The notes below the pieces were generated by a model. It searched no databases. It saw only the letters and a list, made by a program, of their open reading frames with translations, and was not told the DNA's origin. From Saccharopolyspora gloriosae (GTDB lineage: Bacteria > Actinomycetota > Actinomycetes > Mycobacteriales > Pseudonocardiaceae), in NCBI RefSeq assembly GCF_022828475.1, contig NZ_CP059557.1, forward strand, positions 2,356,001-2,420,000: 64,000 bases of DNA, in the 5' to 3' direction. Position numbers and translations under genes: made by a program. Shown in pieces: positions 32,920-42,113 of the stretch; position 1 is the first letter of the stretch; every line of letters starts with the position of its first letter.

Positions 32920-33648
32920 ATGTCGACACCTGCCGTTCAGCCGCTGTTCTCCGGGCGCTCCGAGCCGAATCCGTACGTTCCCGACGTCAGCACCGATTGG
33001 TATCGCGGCATCGCCGGAGCCGGTGCGGCGAGCCCGGAATGGCTCCAGGTGTTCAGCGAGGTGTTCACCGAGGCCGCGATCATCGGTTTCCTGTTGATCT
33101 TCGGCTACCTGTTCTGGCGGGCGCGGCGCGATGATCATGAAATCATGGCGCGGGCCGCACTCCTGGCGCCGGTCACGGTGCTCGCCTACGGCACCAGCGA
33201 AATCGTCAAATCCTTCATCCAGGAGGACCGCCCGTGCCGCGCGGTCGCGCGCATGAGCACGATCGCCACCTGCCCCGAACTCGGCGACTGGTCGTTTCCC
33301 AGCAACCACTCCACGATCGCCGCCGCCGCGGCCGTCGCGATCCTCTGCGCCCGACCCGGCTGGGGCTGGTTCGCGTTGACCCTCGGGCTGCTGACCGGAC
33401 TGTCGCGGGTGTTCGTCGGTGTGCACTACCCGCATGACGTGCTGGTCGGTTTGACGCTCGGGGCGCTCGTCGCGGCGCTGCTGCCGTGGTTCGCCGGACT
33501 GCTCGCTCCGGTCGTCGAACGGAGCCGGAGCCTGCCCACCGGGGCGTTCGCCTTCGGCCCCGGACCGGACGAGGTCCGCGAAGACGAAACGGTGCAGCTG
33601 CCCGTCGTCGACGACGCGACGGTCCAACTCCCCGCCATCCGCCGCTGA
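32920..33648 (+). CDS. PAP2-family membrane phosphatase
   Basis: A 242-residue integral membrane phosphatase acting on lipid phosphates such as phosphatidic acid or undecaprenyl pyrophosphate. The three signature motifs are present: KSFIQEDRPCR (K-x6-R-P), FPSNHSTI (PSxH, Asn in place of Gly) and SRVFVGVHYPHD (S-R-x5-H-x3-D). Five membrane helices surround them. The C-terminal 45 residues are polar and cytoplasmic. The mRNA appears leaderless. Monocistronic; convergent with the LLM gene across repeat H2. Confidence 0.88.
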   Translation: MSTPAVQPLFSGRSEPNPYVPDVSTDWYRGIAGAGAASPEWLQVFSEVFTEAAIIGFLLIFGYLFWRARRDDHEIMARAALLAPVTVLAYGTSEIVKSFIQEDRPCRAVARMSTIATCPELGDWSFPSNHSTIAAAAAVAILCARPGWGWFALTLGLLTGLSRVFVGVHYPHDVLVGLTLGALVAALLPWFAGLLAPVVERSRSLPTGAFAFGPGPDEVREDETVQLPVVDDATVQLPAIRR

Positions 33649-33688
33649 CGCAGAGGCTTGGGGCCGCGAACGCGCTCAACGCCCCTGC

Positions 33689-33797
33689 CAGGTGAATGCC
33701 TCCTTCGCCCGATGAGACCGGTCAAAGGAGACGTTCACCTGAGGGTGCCCGTGGAGTGAATGGCCGACCAAGAGGACCGGGCGGAGGCATTCACCTT
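33689..33797 (+). repeat. Hairpin repeat H2 (intact)
   Basis: CAGGTGAATGCCTCCTT (33689-33705) pairs with AAAGGAGACGTTCACCTG (33724-33741) across an 18-base loop. GTGGAGTGAATGGCC (33751-33765) and a further right arm GGAGGCATTCACCT (33783-33796) follow. It lies between convergent genes, so it may act as a bidirectional terminator. Confidence 0.85.
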
Positions 33798-33814
33798 AGG
33801 TCGCCTGCGGTCGG

Positions 33815-34786
33815 TCAGCCGAGGGTGGCGCGGAGGGCGGGCAGCAGCTCGCGCTGCGAGAACTCGAAGAACCCGTCCTGGTGCTCGTCGCCGCCGATCT
33901 GCACCAAGGCGACATCGGTGAACCCGCAGTCGCGGAACGCGGCGACCGCTTCGACGATGGGACCCGCGTCCGGGCCGCACGGGATGTTCGCGGCCACGTC
34001 CTCGGGCCGCACGAACTGGGTCGCGGCGGCGAAACCCGCCGGTCCGGGCAGGTCGGCGTTGACCCGCCAGCCACCCGCGAACCAGCGGAACTGCTCGTGC
34101 GCGCGCTTGATCGCCGCATCCCGGTCGGTTCCCCAGGACACCGGCAGCTGGCCCACCTTGCGGTCACCGCCGTGCGCGGCGTCCCAGCTCCGGCACAGCT
34201 GCTCGTCGGCATCGGTGGAGATCATCGTCTCCGCCAGCGGCGCGAACCGGCGCACCGACTCCGGACCGGACACGGCGATGCCGATCGGCACCGGGCGAGC
34301 CGGAACGTCCCACAACTTCGCCTGATCCACCCGGAAATGCCGCCCCACGTGGTTCACGTGCTCACCACCGAACAGCGCCCGGATGATCTCGACGGCCTCC
34401 GCCAACATCTCGTGCCGCACGTGCACCGGCGGCCAGCCCTGCCCCACCACGTGCTCGTTGAGGTTCTCCCCGGCGCCGAGCCCCAGCGTGAAGCGGTCCT
34501 GCGACAGCAGCCCGATCGTCGCGGCCTTCTGCGCCACGACCGCCGGGTGGTAGCGCAGGATGGGCGCGGTCACGTACGTCATGAGCTCGACGCGCTCGGT
34601 CACCTGCGTGACAGCGCCCAGCACGCTCCACGCGTACGGGGAGTGCGCCTGCGCGTCCAGCCAGGGCGAGAAGTGGTCGCTCATCACCGCGAAGTCGAAC
34701 CCGGCGGCCTCGGCGAGCGGCGCGTGGCGGACCAGTGCTCGCGGGCCGGATTGCTCGGTCATCAACGTGTATCCGATCCGAACCAT
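33815..34786 (-). CDS. F420-dependent LLM-class oxidoreductase (G6PDH-like subgroup)
   Basis: A 323-residue luciferase-like TIM barrel. VRIGYTLMTEQSGPRALVRHAPLAEAAGFDFAVMSDHFSPW at the start and LTLGLGAGENLNEHVVGQGWPP (read FTLGLGAGENLNEH) in the middle match F420-dependent glucose-6-phosphate-dehydrogenase-like enzymes. The SDHFSPW/GAGENLNEH pair is characteristic of that subgroup, whose members often do not use glucose-6-phosphate. Deazaflavin use fits an actinomycete. Monocistronic, with a weak ribosome site before the ATG at 34786. Confidence 0.85.
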   Translation of the reverse strand: MVRIGYTLMTEQSGPRALVRHAPLAEAAGFDFAVMSDHFSPWLDAQAHSPYAWSVLGAVTQVTERVELMTYVTAPILRYHPAVVAQKAATIGLLSQDRFTLGLGAGENLNEHVVGQGWPPVHVRHEMLAEAVEIIRALFGGEHVNHVGRHFRVDQAKLWDVPARPVPIGIAVSGPESVRRFAPLAETMISTDADEQLCRSWDAAHGGDRKVGQLPVSWGTDRDAAIKRAHEQFRWFAGGWRVNADLPGPAGFAAATQFVRPEDVAANIPCGPDAGPIVEAVAAFRDCGFTDVALVQIGGDEHQDGFFEFSQRELLPALRATLG

Positions 34787-34922
34787 GCCCCCAGGCTCGC
34801 ACCGGCGGAGGTTGAACGCGCTCTGGCGGCGAGTGGTTCTGCGCGGCGGCCACCGCCCACCGCGCGGAACGGACCGGCGAAACGATCTTGCGAGTTCGGT
34901 GGGCGAGGCACCCTCTCGCCGC

Positions 34923-34928
34923 TAGGCT
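34923..34928 (+). promoter_or_regulatory. -10 box of a leaderless transcript
   Basis: TAGGCT ends six bases before the ATG at 34935, leaving no room for a ribosome-binding site. Confidence 0.5.
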
Positions 34929-34934
34929 CGGATC

Positions 34935-37301
34935 ATGGTCGGATCCCTGCTCGGCAACGAGGTCAACCGGGTCGAGGACCCTGAACTGCTGCGCGGCCGC
35001 GGCACCTACGTGGACGATCTTCCGCTGGAAGGGGTGCTGCGCATCGGCTTCGTGCGCTCGCCGCTGGCCCACGCCGAGATCACCTCCATCGACGTCACCG
35101 AGGCCGCCGCCGCACCGGGCGTCGTCGCCGCGTTCACCGCCGCGGACCTGGACCTGCCGGTCCAGAAACCGTTCATCGAACTCGGCGACTTCCCGCGGTA
35201 TCCGCTGGCGCGCGACCGGGTGCGGTTCGTCGGCGAAGCCGTCGCCGTCGTCGTCGCCGACAGCGGTGCGGCGCTGGCGGACGGACTGGAACTGGTCGAC
35301 GTCGAATACGAGCCGCTGCCGGTCACCGTCGACCCCGAACACGCCATGGCCCCGGAGTCCGAGACGCAGTTCCCGGCACACGGTTCGAACATCGCCGACG
35401 GTGCCCGCGACGCGGCGGGAGCCGACGTGCTCGCGGGCGCGGACGTGGTAGTGCGGGCCAGGATCGAGAACCAGCGCCTCGCCGTCGTCCCGATGGAGGG
35501 CAACGCGTTCGCCGTGCTGCCCGGCGGTCCCGATGAGGACTACGAAGTCACCGCCTACGCCTCCACCCAGATGCCGCACGCGCTGCGCAGCGGGCTCGCC
35601 GCGTCCTTCGGCTGGGACGCCGAACGCGTGCGGGTCATCGCGCCGCACGTCGGCGGCGCGTTCGGCGGAAAGGCGGGCGCGGCCGCGGAGTACCTCGTGG
35701 CGGTGGCGCTGGCACGCGCACTCGGCAAGCCCGTCAAGTGGGTCGAGGGCCGCTCGGAGAACATGCAGACCATGCCGCACGGGCGAGCCCAGGTGCAGTT
35801 CGCCGAACTCGGCCTCACCCGCGACGGGCACATCGTGGGCCTGCGGGCGCGCGTCATCGGTGATGCCGGTGCCTACGCCGGTTTCGGCGGTGCGCTCGCA
35901 CTCGGCCCGACCCGGCTCATGTCCCAAGGCGTGTACCGGATCCCGAAATTGAGCTACGACGGCGCCGCCGTGCTCACCAACACCACCCCCGTCGGCGCGT
36001 TCCGCGGCGCAGGCCGGCCCGAAGCGGCGGCCATGCTGGAACGCATCATCGACATGGCCGCCGTCGAACTCGACCTCGACCCGGCGGAGCTGCGCAGGCG
36101 CAACTTCCTGCGGCCCGAGCAGTTCCCGTACACGACGCTCACCGGCGCCGGCTACGACAGCGGCGACTTCGACTTGGCGTTGACCGAGGCGCTGGGCCTC
36201 GCCGACTACGAGCAGCTGCGCGCCGAACAGGCCCGCAGGCGCGCTGCGAACGATCCGCGCGCACTGGGCATCGGCATCAGCACCTACGTGGAGATCACCG
36301 GCGGCGGCGCGGGCGAGTTCGCCGCGGTCGAGGTGCACGAGCACGGCGCCACCATCAAGGTCGGCACCTCGGCGCACGGGCAGGGCCACGCCACCGCGTT
36401 CTCGATGATCGTCGCCGACATGCTGGGCATCCCGATGGAATCCGTCGAGTTCGTCCAGTCCGACACCGCCACCGTCCCGCGCGGCGGCGGCACCGGCGGC
36501 TCCCGATCACTGCAGGTCGGCGGCAGCGCGGTGCGCGCGGCAGCGGAGGTCGTGCTGCAGCGGGCGCGGGAACTCGCCGCCACCAAGCTGGAGGCCGCCC
36601 CCACCGACATCGAGGTCACCGACGGCGGCCTCGGCGTCGCCGGAGTGCCGAGCACCGTCCTGAGCTGGCCGGAACTCGTGCAGGCCGCCACCGCCGACGG
36701 AAACCCGCTGGCCGCCGATACCGATTTCCAGCCCGGCGGCGCCACGTTCCCGTTCGGTGCGCACGTGTCGGTGGTGGAGATCGACACTGAAACGGGCTTC
36801 GTCACCCCGCTGCGGCACATCGCCGTCGACGACTGCGGCCGGATCGTCAACCCGACGATCGTGCGCGGCCAGCAGCACGGCGGCGCCGTGCAGGGCATCG
36901 CCCAAGCACTGTGGGAGCACATGTCCTACGACGAGGACGGCAACCCGTCCACCGCGACGCTCGCCGACTACGCGATGCCCTCGGCGGCCGACGTGCCCGC
37001 GCTGGAGACGGCGAACACGGTGACCGCCAGCCCGCACAACCCGTTGGGCGCCAAGGGAATCGGCGAGTCGGCGACCGTCGGCTCCACACCGGCGGTGCAG
37101 AACGCGGTGGTCGACGCGCTCAGCCATCTCGGCGTCCGGCACATCGACATGCCCACGACCCCGCAGCGCGTCTGGGAGACCATCCGCGACGCCCGCGCCG
37201 GAACCCTCGCCTCCCCGTGGCAGGAACCCCCGGCCGCTTTCGACGCCCTCCCGGTCCGAGCGGAAGGAAAACCGGACGACGCCGACGAAGCAGTGGTGTG
37301 A
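34935..37301 (+). CDS. Molybdopterin-binding large subunit, CO-dehydrogenase/aldehyde-oxidase (CoxL) type
   Basis: A 788-residue large subunit of the xanthine-oxidase family. The N-terminal a/b hammerhead domain holds NRVEDPELLRGRGTYVDDL and LPLEGVLRIGFVRSPLAHAEI. The Moco domain holds IAPHVGGAFGGKAGA, GAFRGAGRPEAAAMLERIIDMAA, SAHGQGHATAFSMI and the catalytic-Glu segment LGAKGIGESATVG near 704-716. The CO-oxidising form needs an AYxCSFR loop, which is absent here, so this is a form II/aldehyde-type enzyme of unknown substrate. The FAD and 2Fe-2S subunits are not adjacent. Confidence 0.88.
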   Translation: MVGSLLGNEVNRVEDPELLRGRGTYVDDLPLEGVLRIGFVRSPLAHAEITSIDVTEAAAAPGVVAAFTAADLDLPVQKPFIELGDFPRYPLARDRVRFVGEAVAVVVADSGAALADGLELVDVEYEPLPVTVDPEHAMAPESETQFPAHGSNIADGARDAAGADVLAGADVVVRARIENQRLAVVPMEGNAFAVLPGGPDEDYEVTAYASTQMPHALRSGLAASFGWDAERVRVIAPHVGGAFGGKAGAAAEYLVAVALARALGKPVKWVEGRSENMQTMPHGRAQVQFAELGLTRDGHIVGLRARVIGDAGAYAGFGGALALGPTRLMSQGVYRIPKLSYDGAAVLTNTTPVGAFRGAGRPEAAAMLERIIDMAAVELDLDPAELRRRNFLRPEQFPYTTLTGAGYDSGDFDLALTEALGLADYEQLRAEQARRRAANDPRALGIGISTYVEITGGGAGEFAAVEVHEHGATIKVGTSAHGQGHATAFSMIVADMLGIPMESVEFVQSDTATVPRGGGTGGSRSLQVGGSAVRAAAEVVLQRARELAATKLEAAPTDIEVTDGGLGVAGVPSTVLSWPELVQAATADGNPLAADTDFQPGGATFPFGAHVSVVEIDTETGFVTPLRHIAVDDCGRIVNPTIVRGQQHGGAVQGIAQALWEHMSYDEDGNPSTATLADYAMPSAADVPALETANTVTASPHNPLGAKGIGESATVGSTPAVQNAVVDALSHLGVRHIDMPTTPQRVWETIRDARAGTLASPWQEPPAAFDALPVRAEGKPDDADEAVV

Positions 37302-37345
37302 TCCGAGTTTCCGAGGCGGTCGGAGTTCCGGTTCGGTCGGCGGGG

Positions 37346-37435
37346 TTACTCTTCGTTGATCTTCCGGAGGAGCCGTTCCCGCTCTTCGGGCGTCATGGAC
37401 CAGTTCCCTCCCGGATCGGTGAATGTGGACTTCAT
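37346..37435 (-). CDS. Possible 29-residue protein
   Basis: ATG-to-TAA frame of 29 codons with a sensible composition: MKSTFTDPGGNWSM, then a charged helix T-P-E-E-R-E-R-L-L-R-K-I-N. It lies between the convergent CoxL-type gene and the tetR gene. No ribosome site is obvious. Real short proteins of this look exist in actinomycetes, but the evidence is thin. Confidence 0.3.
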   Translation of the reverse strand: MKSTFTDPGGNWSMTPEERERLLRKINEE

Positions 37436-37538
37436 CGGCGGTGCCTGAGCTTCCCGCCGGGTGCAGTGTGCTCATGATCAGCAGGGGTCGTCCGCAAGTC
37501 CTGCTCGGAATGCTCCGCCGGTGGCCTGGGGTGTTCGC

Positions 37539-38105
37539 TCAGGCCGTGGTGTCCAGGCGCGGGTAGAGGCCGTCGAGGGTGACGGCGATCAGTTTGCGCA
37601 CGGCGGTCTCGTCGTCGGCCGGTACCAGCTTCGAGGACAGGGCTCCCTCGATCATCTCCAGGATCAGCATGAGGTCGGCCGGTTCGATGTCGTCGCGGAG
37701 CTGCTCCCGCGCCTGCGCGCGGCGGAACGCGGGTGCGAGCACCGCGATCAGCGAGTTCGCGTAGCGCCGCTGGTCGTGTTCCGGCAGCTCCCGGATGAGG
37801 TTGACCAGCGGTCGGCTGACCACCTGATCGGACAGCACCACGTGCAGCAGGTCGCGGAAGGTGCGGTGGTCGCGTTCCGCGGAGGCGACGACGCGCTTCA
37901 GCGTGTCCAGCCGGTGCGCTGCGACGGTTCTGGCGAGGGCGTAGCGGTCGGGGAAGTGGCGGTAGACGGTCGCTCGCCCGAGGCCGGTGCGGCGCGCGAT
38001 CTCCTCGATCGGCACGAGCTCGGATCCTTGGGCGAAGGCTTCGTCGGCGGCCCGCAGGATGATCTCGCGGTTCCGGCGCGCATCGGTGCGCTGCGGGGTC
38101 AGCAA
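37539..38105 (-). CDS. TetR-family regulator
   Basis: A 188-residue repressor-type protein. The DNA-binding domain has REIILRAADEAFAQGSELVPIEEIARRTGLGRATVYRHFPDRYALAR at about 13-59; the rest is the helical ligand/dimer domain. The start is a TTG at 38105 with GAGG six bases upstream. No ATG or GTG is available in this frame close to the helix-turn-helix, which is why a much longer open frame is misleading. It is divergent from the cholesterol-oxidase-like gene 192 bases away, which it probably controls. Confidence 0.85.
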   Translation of the reverse strand: MLTPQRTDARRNREIILRAADEAFAQGSELVPIEEIARRTGLGRATVYRHFPDRYALARTVAAHRLDTLKRVVASAERDHRTFRDLLHVVLSDQVVSRPLVNLIRELPEHDQRRYANSLIAVLAPAFRRAQAREQLRDDIEPADLMLILEMIEGALSSKLVPADDETAVRKLIAVTLDGLYPRLDTTA

Positions 38106-38297
38106 CGGACACCTCGCTGTTCGCGCACGCCGGAAGATGTTACCCGTGCGTAGTGAGATCGTCGACCGGTTCTCTCTCTCGGTTTCGCTCCCTACGCTTT
38201 CGATCCGCCACGCCCGTTGATCAGCGACGACGTTCGCGCTCCGGCCGTGGCCGTCACCCGGCGGCGCCCGAGTCGCCCTCACCGCGCAGGAGATCCG

Positions 38298-39872
38298 ATG
38301 CCCGATTTGAGCCGACGTTCCGTACTCAAAGGAGCAGCCGTCGCCACGGGGCTGACCGCCCTCGGCACCCCGGCCGCCGCCGCGGTGAAACGGGTTCCGG
38401 TGACCCGCGAAGAGCACCGCGTCGTCGTCATCGGCTCCGGCTTCGGCGGGGGAGTGACGGCGTTGCGGTTCGCCCAAGCAGGGCTTCCCGTACTGGTGCT
38501 GGAGCGCGGGCGTCGCTGGCCCACCGGGCCGAACGCCGACACCTTCCCGAGCCCGCTCGCGCCGGACTCGCGGCTGTCCTGGATGGGATCGATGCCGTCG
38601 CTGTCCGGACTGCCGCTGATGCCCTTCGCCCCCTACACCGGGCTGCTGGAACAAGTCTCCGGCAACGGGATGGACATCATGTGCGCCGCGGGCGTCGGCG
38701 GCGGATCGCTGGTCTACCAGGGCATGACCCTGCAACCGGCCGAGGACGTGTTCAACGCGAACATGCCCGAACAGCTGGACTACGCGCGCATGCACCGCGA
38801 GCACTACCCGCGCGTCGCCTCGATGCTGAAGTTGCAGACGGCGCCGGACGAACTGATCAACAGCAAGACCTACAAGCCGTCGCGGGTGTTCGCGCGCAAC
38901 ACCGAGGCCGCCGGTTACAACCTCTCGAAGATCCCGATGCCGATCGACTGGGACTTCGCCCTGCGCGAGCTGGAGGGCGAGATGAAGCCCTCTTACACCA
39001 ACGGTGATTGCTCCATGGGCGTGAACAACGGCGGCAAGCACTCGGTCGACGTCACCTACATCGCCGAGGCCGAAGCGACCGGCCGCGTCACCGTCGCCAC
39101 TCAGCACAACGTCACCGACGTGGCGATGGCCAAGGACGGCCGCTGGCAGGTCCACGTCGACCGCATCGACTCCGGCGGCACCGTCCTGGAGAAGAAGATC
39201 ATCACGGCCGGCGCGCTGGTCATGGCGGCGGGCACCGCGAACACGACGAAGCTGCTGATGCGCGCCGCCGCCAAGGATCAGATCCCCGACATGCCGGACG
39301 GGCTCGGCTCGAACTGGGGCTCCAACGGGGACCGCATCTACACCTGGACCAACTTCGCCGACGACTTCGGCGCACCGCAAGGCGGACCGGTCGTCTACGG
39401 CAGCTTGGAGTGGGACGACCCGGCTACGGCGAACACCGTCATCCAGGCGTCGCTGCCGCCGCTGCCGGATCTGCGCACCACGATGCTCGTCGGCTACGGG
39501 GTGAGCCAGGGGCGCGGCAAGTTCGTCTACGACTCGGCGAAGGACGACGCGGTGCTCGACTGGCCGCACGACGCGGACACCGAGCTGAGCAGGATCATCG
39601 ATGACCGGGTCGCCCGGATCGCCGGGGACGGCGCCATTCGGCTGGACACGACCTCGCTGGTGCCGAACACCTGGCACCCGCTGGGCGGAGCGTCGATGGG
39701 CACGGTGTGCGACCTCGCCGGTCGGGTCCAGGGCCACCGCGGGCTCTACGTGCTGGACGGGGCGCTGATGCCGGGCAACAGCGCGGCCTGCAACCCGTCG
39801 ATGACCATCGCGGCCGTGGCCGAGCGGGCGACCGACGAGTTGATCGCGCAGGACGCGGGCACGGTGTTCTGA
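38298..39872 (+). CDS. Tat-exported GMC-type cholesterol oxidase
   Basis: A 524-residue FAD enzyme exported by Tat: L-S-R-R-S-V-L-K-G at 4-12, then a hydrophobic stretch and AAAA cleavage region. The FAD site is VVVIGSGFGGGVTALRFAQAGLPVLVLERG (about 42-71), followed by AAGVGGGSLVYQG. The C-terminal active-site pair is in NTWHPLGGASMG (histidine) and LMPGNSAACNPSMTIAA (asparagine). These features fit class I cholesterol oxidases, which convert cholesterol to cholest-4-en-3-one with H2O2 formation. Other 3-hydroxysteroids are possible. Start ATG 38298 follows AGGAG. The TetR gene is divergent. Confidence 0.85.
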   Translation: MPDLSRRSVLKGAAVATGLTALGTPAAAAVKRVPVTREEHRVVVIGSGFGGGVTALRFAQAGLPVLVLERGRRWPTGPNADTFPSPLAPDSRLSWMGSMPSLSGLPLMPFAPYTGLLEQVSGNGMDIMCAAGVGGGSLVYQGMTLQPAEDVFNANMPEQLDYARMHREHYPRVASMLKLQTAPDELINSKTYKPSRVFARNTEAAGYNLSKIPMPIDWDFALRELEGEMKPSYTNGDCSMGVNNGGKHSVDVTYIAEAEATGRVTVATQHNVTDVAMAKDGRWQVHVDRIDSGGTVLEKKIITAGALVMAAGTANTTKLLMRAAAKDQIPDMPDGLGSNWGSNGDRIYTWTNFADDFGAPQGGPVVYGSLEWDDPATANTVIQASLPPLPDLRTTMLVGYGVSQGRGKFVYDSAKDDAVLDWPHDADTELSRIIDDRVARIAGDGAIRLDTTSLVPNTWHPLGGASMGTVCDLAGRVQGHRGLYVLDGALMPGNSAACNPSMTIAAVAERATDELIAQDAGTVF

Positions 39873-39987
39873 CCGAACGGGTGCGGTGCGCCGCTCGATC
39901 GCGGAATTCGCCGCACTGCAACGGTCATCCCGATGCGGCCGGGACGAGCGGCGGGGAGGACGTCCTCCCCGCCGCGTTCCGGCCGGC

Positions 39988-41589
39988 TCAACGCTCGTTC
40001 GAGTCGCCCGGCCTCGTGCGGCCGGTGGCCGCGTCTTCATCGTTCGCCGCCGTGTCCGTTGAGGACTCGGCCTCGGGATCTCCGGACGGGCCGCCGTCCC
40101 GCGCACCGGCGGTACGTGCGCGGAACGCGCGGCCCAGCACGGGACCCGCGACGAGCAGCACGGCGGCCGCCAGCACCACGATCGCGGTGGCGCTGCCCAG
40201 GATCAGGCTCGCCACTCCCGCGTCGCCGGCGAGTGCGGAGCTCTGCGTCAGCGACTTCTCGAACAGCGGCCCGATCACCAGGCCCAGCACCAGCGGCGCC
40301 ACCGGCAGCGACAACCGCTTCATCGCATAGCCCACGAGCCCGAACACCAAGGTCATGAACACGCTGAACATGCTGTTGTTCACCGTGTAGGCGCCGACGA
40401 GGCTGGTCACGATGATCAGCGGGTAGAGGATCTCGTAGCGCAACCGCAGCAACTGCGCGAACACCGGTGCCAGCGGCAGGTTCAACGCCAGCAGGAGGAG
40501 GTTGCCGATGAAGAACGAGACGAGCAGCCCCCACACCAGCGCCGGCTGGGTGTCGAACAACTGCGGCCCTGGCTGGATGCCGTAGACGAGGAACGCACCG
40601 AGGAGCACCGCGGTCGTGGCGCCGCCGGGAACGCCCAGCACGAGGGTCGGGATGAAGTTCGCGTTCGACGCCGCGTTGGTCGCCGCGTCCGGCGCCACCA
40701 CACCTTCGATCGCGCCCTTGCCGAGCTGACGCCGGTTCTTCGAAAAGCGCTTTTCGGCGCCGTAGGCCATGAACGAGGCCAACGTGGTCCCGGCTCCGGG
40801 CAGGCAACCGAGCAGGAACCCGACGACCGTGCCGCGCGCGGTCGGGGCCGCGGCCCGCCGCAGGTCCTCCCGGGTGAGCAGCAGGTCGCGGAACCGGGCG
40901 CGGATCGGCTCGGCCGCCCCTTGGCGAAGTTGGTGGAGCAGCTCGCCGATGGCGAACAGGCCGATCATGACCTCCACGAACGGCACGCCGCCGTAGAGGT
41001 CGACCTCGCCGAACGTGTACCGGGCGACGCCGCTGCCGGTGTCGACGCCGATGCAGCCGATCAGGATGCCGAACAGGCCCATCGCGCAGCCCAGCAGCAG
41101 GTTCCGCCCGGAGAACACGACGATCGTGGCCAGGCCCAGCACCATGATCGCCAGCATCTCGGGCGGGCCGAACTCCAACGCGATCTCGGCGAAGAAGGGT
41201 GCGACCGCGACGAGCACCACCAGCGACACCATGGCCGCGACGAACGCGCCCAGCGCCGAGATCGCCAGCGCCGGGCCGGCTCGGCCGCGCCGGGCCATTT
41301 GATAACCGTCCAAGGTGCTGATCACCGAGGACGCCTCGCCGGGGGTCGCGATCAGGATCGCGGTGATCGTCGCGCCGAACTGGGCGCCGTGGTAGATCCC
41401 CGCGAGCATGATCAGCGCCGTCAGCGGGGACAGCGTCAGCGTCACCGGAATCAGGATCGCGACACCGGTCGCCGAGCCCAAGCCGGGCAGGATGCCGATG
41501 ACAGTGCCGAGCACGACCCCGACGAAGCACCAGAGCAGATTCTCCGGAGTGAGGGCCGATTCGAAGCCCAGAACCAGGTTGTCGATCAC
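39988..41589 (-). CDS. tctA: Tripartite tricarboxylate transporter, large membrane subunit
   Basis: A 533-residue permease with 11-12 helices, the channel of a solute-binding-protein-dependent secondary carrier. TctA hallmarks are LGTVIGILPGLGSATGVAILIP near the N-terminus and GTVVGFLLGCLPGAGTTLASFMAYGAEK in the second half (pseudo-symmetric PGxG loops), plus GVPGGATTAVLLGAF. GTG 41589 overlaps the tctB stop (GTGA) with GGAG eight bases upstream. The C-terminal 50 residues are acidic and disordered. It is the last gene of tctC-tctB-tctA. Confidence 0.93.
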   Translation of the reverse strand: MIDNLVLGFESALTPENLLWCFVGVVLGTVIGILPGLGSATGVAILIPVTLTLSPLTALIMLAGIYHGAQFGATITAILIATPGEASSVISTLDGYQMARRGRAGPALAISALGAFVAAMVSLVVLVAVAPFFAEIALEFGPPEMLAIMVLGLATIVVFSGRNLLLGCAMGLFGILIGCIGVDTGSGVARYTFGEVDLYGGVPFVEVMIGLFAIGELLHQLRQGAAEPIRARFRDLLLTREDLRRAAAPTARGTVVGFLLGCLPGAGTTLASFMAYGAEKRFSKNRRQLGKGAIEGVVAPDAATNAASNANFIPTLVLGVPGGATTAVLLGAFLVYGIQPGPQLFDTQPALVWGLLVSFFIGNLLLLALNLPLAPVFAQLLRLRYEILYPLIIVTSLVGAYTVNNSMFSVFMTLVFGLVGYAMKRLSLPVAPLVLGLVIGPLFEKSLTQSSALAGDAGVASLILGSATAIVVLAAAVLLVAGPVLGRAFRARTAGARDGGPSGDPEAESSTDTAANDEDAATGRTRPGDSNER

Positions 41590-42113
41590 AGCGCGCTCCA
41601 CAACGTCGGGTCGAGGAGCCCGAGGGGCAGCGGCGCCCCGAGCAGCGTGACGAACGTGAGGTGGGCGACGACGTAGGTCGCGCCCGAGATGAGCACCGCC
41701 CGCAGCGGCGCGATCCGCTCGACCACGGCGAGCAGGAACAACATCGCCAGCACCAGCGCGGGCAGCAGCCCGAGCACCGGCACCAGCGCGGCCGCGACCC
41801 ACATGGTCACCACGACGATCGGCATCCGGTACCGGCCTGCGGGTCCGGTCGCGGCCTCGGTCGCCGGTTGCGGCGGATCGTCCTCGGCCGGTGCGGCCCC
41901 GGCGAGTTCTTGGCGCAGCAGCGCGAGCCCGACCACCGCGAGCAGGGCGCCCACGATGCGCGGCATCACCGCGGCGCCGATGGTGCCGTCCTCGGTGGTC
42001 CAGTCGTAGGCCAGCGATCCCAGGGCGAACGCGGCGCCCAGCGCGGCCAGGAACAGGTGCGCGGCGATCATCCCCGGACGGGGCGCCGGTGCGCGGTCTT
42101 CGGCGGCGCTCAT
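41586..42113 (-). CDS. tctB: Tripartite tricarboxylate transporter, small membrane subunit
   Basis: A 175-residue protein with four membrane helices (about 15-35, 47-67, 96-113, 118-135 and further) in the TctB pattern, including GTIGAAVMPRIVGALLAVVGLALL. It overlaps tctC (TGATG, one base) and tctA (GTGA), so the three are translated together. Confidence 0.88.
   Translation of the reverse strand: MSAAEDRAPAPRPGMIAAHLFLAALGAAFALGSLAYDWTTEDGTIGAAVMPRIVGALLAVVGLALLRQELAGAAPAEDDPPQPATEAATGPAGRYRMPIVVVTMWVAAALVPVLGLLPALVLAMLFLLAVVERIAPLRAVLISGATYVVAHLTFVTLLGAPLPLGLLDPTLWSAL

Noticed and set aside
37539-40106. An 855-codon open frame on the minus strand across the cholesterol-oxidase-like gene
   Set aside because: Only its last 188 codons are real (the TetR gene from TTG 38105). 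The rest is antisense to a clear GMC oxidoreductase and translates to His/Arg/Gly-rich low-complexity protein.
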